This document shows positions 7,347-10,036 of a DNA stretch of 10,036 nt, one piece after another. Location: the NCBI GenBank assembly GCA_900553965.1, contig USFX01000100.1, positions 1-10,036 on the forward strand, given 5' to 3'. Source of the DNA: an uncultured Prevotella sp. (GTDB lineage: Bacteria; Bacteroidota; Bacteroidia; Bacteroidales; Bacteroidaceae). The notes under the pieces were generated by a model. That model searched no databases, was not told where the DNA came from, and worked only from the letters and a program-made list of their open reading frames with translations. Within the stretch, counting starts at the first letter, position 1, and the number at the start of each line of letters is the position of its first letter. Position numbers and translations under genes: made by a program.

Positions 7347-8576
7347 TCAAAGCCATCGTGCGAGCCGGTCCATAGCCTCCTCACAGTCCTCGCGCTCTCC
7401 GAAGGCCGTCAGCCGGACATATCCCTCGCCGCTCGGTCCGAAGCCCACGCCCGGCGTGCAGACAACGTTGGCTCCGCGCAGAAGACTGTCAAAGAACTGC
7501 CAGCTGTCCTCGCCGTCGGGAGTCTTGATCCAGATATACGGAGCGTCCTCGCCGCCGTAGACCTTCAGGCCCAGCTTCAGGAGCGTCTCACGCATAAGGG
7601 CGGCGTTGGTCATATAGTAGCCGATGGTCGCGCGCACCTGCTCCCGGCCCTCGGGACTGTATGTCGCCTCGGCCGCGCGCTGGCTGATATAGCTCGTTCC
7701 GTTGAACTTCGTGCACTGGCGGCGGTTCCAGAGCGGGTTGAGCGGTATGCGGCGGCTGCCGTCCAGCGTTCCGGCGGTGAGCTCCTTCGGCACGACGGTA
7801 TAGCCGCAGCGCACTCCGGTGAAGCCGGCCGTCTTGGAATAGCTGTGGAACTCGACGGCCACCTTGCGCGCCCCGCGTATCTCGTAGATGGAATGGGGAA
7901 TGTCGGGGTTCTGTATGTAAGCCTCGTAGGCGGCATCATAGAAGATGATGGCGTCGTTGTGGATGGCGTAGTTGACCCACTTGCGGAGCTCGTCCTTCGT
8001 AATCACCGTTCCCGTCGGGTTGTTGGGATAGCAGAGATAGATGATGTCGACGCGGCGGTCGGGAATCTGCGGGACGAAATCGTTCTCCTCCGTGCATGGC
8101 ATATATATCACGTTGCTCCACCGTCCGTTCTCCACCACACCGGCACGGCCTATCATCACGTTCGAGTCGATATAGACGGGATAGATCGGGTCGGTCACGC
8201 CGATGCTGTTGTCCCAGCGCACGAGCTCCTGAATATTTCCCGTGTCGCTCTTCGCTCCGTCGTTGATGAAGATCTCACTGGTGTCGAGATGGACGCCGCG
8301 GGGCAGGAAGTCGTTCTTGACGATGGCCTCGCGCAGGAACTGGTAGCCCTGTTCCGGACCGTAGCCGCGGAACGTCGATTTGACCGCCATCTCGTCAACG
8401 GCCTTGTGCATGGCCTCCGTCACGGCGGGACAGAGCGGGCGTGTGACGTCACCGATACCGAGGCTGATGACCCTGGCCTGCGGGTGGGAGACCTTGAAGG
8501 CGTTCACCTTCTTGGCGATGTCTGCGAACAGATAGTTGTCCGGCAGCTTGAGGAAATGGTCGTTTACTAATGCCAT
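7347..8576 (-). CDS. dapL: LL-diaminopimelate aminotransferase
   Basis: This PLP enzyme (fold type I, class I/II aminotransferase) converts tetrahydrodipicolinate directly to LL-2,6-diaminopimelate with glutamate as donor. It bypasses the succinylase and acetylase routes to lysine and peptidoglycan. The 409-residue product matches the usual DapL length. Visible features: NYLFADIAKKV near 14-24, GYGPEQGY (71-78), DGAKSDTGNI (106-115), YPNNPTG (183-189), DAAYEAYI (214-221), the PLP-binding Lys248 in SYSKTAGFTGVR, and GEGYVRLTAF (383-392), whose Arg388 is the likely carboxylate-binding arginine. I chose the ATG at 8576 because MALVNDHFLKLPDNYLF is the standard start. The open frame continues 43 codons further upstream, but that part is non-family sequence translated from the intergenic region. 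dapF lies 210 bases upstream on the same strand and supplies the next enzyme. No separate promoter is recognisable in the gap. Confidence 0.97.
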   Translation of the reverse strand: MALVNDHFLKLPDNYLFADIAKKVNAFKVSHPQARVISLGIGDVTRPLCPAVTEAMHKAVDEMAVKSTFRGYGPEQGYQFLREAIVKNDFLPRGVHLDTSEIFINDGAKSDTGNIQELVRWDNSIGVTDPIYPVYIDSNVMIGRAGVVENGRWSNVIYMPCTEENDFVPQIPDRRVDIIYLCYPNNPTGTVITKDELRKWVNYAIHNDAIIFYDAAYEAYIQNPDIPHSIYEIRGARKVAVEFHSYSKTAGFTGVRCGYTVVPKELTAGTLDGSRRIPLNPLWNRRQCTKFNGTSYISQRAAEATYSPEGREQVRATIGYYMTNAALMRETLLKLGLKVYGGEDAPYIWIKTPDGEDSWQFFDSLLRGANVVCTPGVGFGPSGEGYVRLTAFGEREDCEEAMDRLARWL

Positions 8577-8700
8577 AATTCTTTCTGGTGTTTCTTTTCT
8601 ATGTTGTTGCTTGAAGTTTGTTCTTTCTTTATGGGAGAAATGGAGGTTATGGAGGCTTGGAAGGCGATGGAAAGAACCGTAATGAACGTTTATCAAGGTA

Positions 8701-8786
8701 ATCATACCTCTTCACTCATCACTCTGACCTCTTACTTAAAGCATATCATACCTCTTCACTCTTACTTCTCCACTCTTACCTCTCCT
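8701..8786. repeat. Pyrimidine-rich degenerate repeats in the dapF-dapL gap
   Basis: The 17-base sequence ATCATACCTCTTCACTC occurs exactly at 8701-8717 and again at 8745-8761, a period of 44. Around and after the copies, shorter related units (ACCTCTTACTT, CTTACTTCTCC, CACTCTTACCTCTCC) fill the stretch up to the dapF stop codon. On the minus (transcribed) strand it is strongly purine-rich, with recurring AGAGGTA and AGAGTGA words. It contains no gene. The rest of the 210-base gap (8577-8700) shows no promoter or terminator I can support. Confidence 0.75.
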
Positions 8787-9641
8787 TTACGGGAGGGCTA
8801 TCTCTCCGTCAAAGACAAAGGCCGCCGGTCCTGTCTTGTAGACATGCCCGTCGGCCTCGTTCCACTCAATTTCCAGCTCTCCGCCGTCCATCACGACCGC
8901 TGTCCGGCGTCCGGCACGGTGCGTCAGTGCTGCGGCTACGGCCGTCGCACAGGCTCCTGTGCCGCATGCCATGGTGACGCCGCTGCCCCGTTCCCATACC
9001 CGGGTGCGGATGCGGCCGTCGTCGAGCATCTCCGCAAACTCGATGTTACAGCGTTCGGGGAACAGCGGATGGCGTTCCAAGGCTGCTCCGAGACGTTCAA
9101 CGTCCACGGCGCCGATGTCATCCGTGAATATGACAAAATGGGGATTGCCCATCGAGATGAACGTCCCGCTCATCGTCCGGCCGCCTGCCTCAACGCTTCC
9201 GTCGGTCATCCTGCCGTCGGCCGTGGCTATCTGGGCCGGACACGACAGCACCGGAGTTCCCATGTCGACGGTCACGCGCTCCGTTATGCCGGCCCCGTCA
9301 AGATGGAGACGCAGCGTCCTGACGCCCGAAAGTGTCAGCAGACGGATCTCCGTCCGGTCGGTCAGACCGCGGTCATGGAGGTACTTGCCGATGCAGCGGG
9401 AGGCGTTTCCGCACATCATGGCCTCAGAACCGTCGGCGTTGAAGATGCGCATGGTATAGTCGGCCTCGGGTATCGTTGACCTGCCGATGAGCACCAGACC
9501 GTCACTTCCGATGCCCGTGTGACGGTCGCTCCATGTCCTGGCGGCGGCCGACGGGTCGGGGACTGTATATAAAGAGGTGTCTACGTAGATGTAGTCATTG
9601 CCTGCCCCGTGCATCTTGGTGAAGCGGATGGTCTGTGTCAT
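8787..9641 (-). CDS. dapF: Diaminopimelate epimerase
   Basis: It interconverts LL- and meso-diaminopimelate without a cofactor, using two cysteines as acid and base, in the cytoplasm. The 284-residue length is normal. Visible features: FTKMHGAGNDYIYVD (7-21), the first catalytic Cys77 in MCGNASRC, GNPHFV (165-170), WERGSG (216-221), and the second catalytic Cys226 in ACGTGACA. The first motif has Ala80 where many family members have Gly (CGNGxRC), a small change that should not remove activity. The gene is first in the left-running group, about 43 bases downstream of a Bacteroidota-type promoter, and precedes dapL, which makes its substrate. The ATG at 9641 places the KMHGxGND motif at the usual distance from the N-terminus. 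Codons are strongly GC-rich, like dapL and the 5' part of glnN. Confidence 0.97.
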   Translation of the reverse strand: MTQTIRFTKMHGAGNDYIYVDTSLYTVPDPSAAARTWSDRHTGIGSDGLVLIGRSTIPEADYTMRIFNADGSEAMMCGNASRCIGKYLHDRGLTDRTEIRLLTLSGVRTLRLHLDGAGITERVTVDMGTPVLSCPAQIATADGRMTDGSVEAGGRTMSGTFISMGNPHFVIFTDDIGAVDVERLGAALERHPLFPERCNIEFAEMLDDGRIRTRVWERGSGVTMACGTGACATAVAAALTHRAGRRTAVVMDGGELEIEWNEADGHVYKTGPAAFVFDGEIALP

Positions 9642-9690
9642 ATTGCCAATCTTTTACCTGTTTTATTTTCTTTTTGTAATAATCTCGATG

Positions 9691-9725
9691 CAAAGATACA
9701 ACGTTTTGAAATAAACCAGCGCGCC
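9691..9725 (-). promoter_or_regulatory. dapF: Bacteroidota-type promoter for dapF
   Basis: On the minus strand TATCTTTG (9698-9691), followed by C, is an exact match to the Bacteroides -7 consensus TAnnTTTG. About 19-20 bases upstream lies the T-rich stretch GGTTTATTTC, a weak stand-in for the -33 TTTG element. A start site near 9684 would leave a leader of about 43 bases, AT-rich and A-rich, before the dapF ATG at 9641. It is the only good match to this element that I found upstream of any gene in the window, so it may drive dapF and, by readthrough, dapL and later genes. Confidence 0.7.
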
Positions 9726-9873
9726 GCGGGTGACATTTTTACCTACTTTCGGCGCAAAAATATCAATCCGAAAGCATTTCGTTTTCGTGCGGTTACAATC
9801 CGGAAGCCACAAGGGCGAAATCAGGCAGAAGTGTAACGGAAGCCTCAACGCCGGAAATCCGGCAGATGAAAAA

Positions 9874-9932
9874 GAGGGTGTTGCAGAACCATGATAATCT
9901 ATCCAAATTGTAGGGAGAGGGCGTTGCAGAAC
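9874..9932. repeat. Pair of 16-base direct repeats GAGGG(T/C)GTTGCAGAAC
   Basis: GAGGGTGTTGCAGAAC (9874-9889) and GAGGGCGTTGCAGAAC (9917-9932) differ at one base and start 43 bases apart. The 27 bases between them are AT-rich and not repeated. I recall similar GTTGCARAAC-type words scattered in intergenic DNA of Bacteroidales genomes, but could not check this. Two copies are too few to call an array. Confidence 0.65.
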
Positions 9933-9966
9933 TCGCATGGATGTCTTTAAGTGTGGTAATCTTAGT

Positions 9967-9987
9967 CCCCTCCTTTCGAAGGAGGGG
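9967..9987. repeat. REP-like palindrome with adjoining G-runs
   Basis: Perfect arms CCCCTCCTT (9967-9975) and AAGGAGGGG (9979-9987) enclose the 3-base loop TCG. The right arm runs on into TTAGGGGTGGTTAG (9988-10001). This CCCCTCC...GGAGGGGTTAGGGG pattern resembles an intergenic palindrome that I know to be abundant in Bacteroidota genomes. The stem could slow polymerase, but no T tract follows on either side, so I do not call it a terminator. The run of GG, GGGG, GGGG and GG on the plus strand could also form a two-layer G-quadruplex. Confidence 0.65.
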
Positions 9988-10036
9988 TTAGGGGTGGTTA
10001 GTCATCCATTATTATCCAAAGCAATGATTTTCATAT

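Larger units (their letters stand above)
9726..10036. other. Non-coding right edge
   Basis: I see no gene in this stretch. Open frames crossing it show no domain, and the longest (minus strand, 9663-9938) reads straight through the dapF promoter. It holds a small GC inverted repeat (GCCGG at 9850-9854, CCGGC at 9859-9863, loop AAAT), a pair of 16-base direct repeats, and a 21-base palindrome with adjoining G-runs, listed separately. The last 35 bases are AT-rich and uninformative. An upstream gene, if any, begins or ends beyond the window. Confidence 0.6.

Noticed and set aside
8577..8705. 43-codon N-terminal extension of dapL
   Set aside because: The extension is translated intergenic sequence; the family start MALVNDHFLKLPDNYLF begins at 8576.
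8701..8761. CRISPR-like reading of the 17-base repeats with 44-base period
   Set aside because: Only two full copies, the spacer itself contains related repeat words, and no cas genes are present.
8601..9479. 292-codon plus-strand open frame across the dapF-dapL gap and dapF
   Set aside because: It runs through the repeat tract and antisense to the dapF catalytic motifs; no protein family is recognisable.
5521..9641. GC-skew reversal at the glnN break as evidence of opposite replication orientation
   Set aside because: Sample lines in 5' glnN have G above C on the plus strand and lines to the left have C above G, but lines in dapF return to C above G, so the skew does not follow the block boundary.
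9641..9691. Riboswitch (for example lysine type) in the dapF leader
   Set aside because: The leader from the inferred start site is only about 43 bases and AT-rich, far too short for a lysine riboswitch.
9663..9938. 91-codon minus-strand open frame upstream of dapF
   Set aside because: It reads through the dapF promoter -7 element and the direct repeats and shows no domain.

Overview
The window most resembles a chromosome segment from the Bacteroidota, probably order Bacteroidales. Three things point there: a type III (GlnN-type) glutamine synthetase, a diaminopimelate route using LL-DAP aminotransferase (DapL), and a promoter with the Bacteroides-type -7 element TAnnTTTG (TATCTTTG) upstream of dapF. 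Start codons mostly lack strong Shine-Dalgarno sequences, as is usual in this phylum. I cannot name a genus.

All six genes lie on the minus strand, so transcription runs from high to low coordinates. From right to left: a non-coding right edge with repeats (about 9699-10036); the dapF promoter; dapF (diaminopimelate epimerase); a 210-base gap with purine-rich degenerate repeats; dapL (LL-diaminopimelate aminotransferase); a 134-base gap with a GC-rich hairpin; glnN (glutamine synthetase III); an 8-base gap; a long, divergent PurF-type amidophosphoribosyltransferase; a strong terminator-like hairpin; an exported prolyl oligopeptidase; and, 3 bases on, an exported beta-lactamase-fold serine hydrolase cut off by the left edge.

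Functionally there are three pairs. DapL and DapF carry out the last two steps to meso-DAP, which feeds peptidoglycan and lysine synthesis; DapL uses glutamate as amino donor. GlnN makes glutamine and the PurF-like enzyme next to it has a glutamine amidotransferase domain, so producer and consumer of glutamine sit in one tight unit. The prolyl oligopeptidase and the serine hydrolase are both exported and probably act on peptides or cell-wall material in the periplasm.

No new defence, mobile or biosynthetic system is visible. The most notable signals are: an abrupt base-composition break inside glnN near position 5520 (47% to 65% GC by hand count), which suggests a recombination junction or a chimeric assembly; a terminator hairpin directly against the start of the prolyl oligopeptidase gene; and an altered glutaminase loop and PRTase region in the PurF-like protein.
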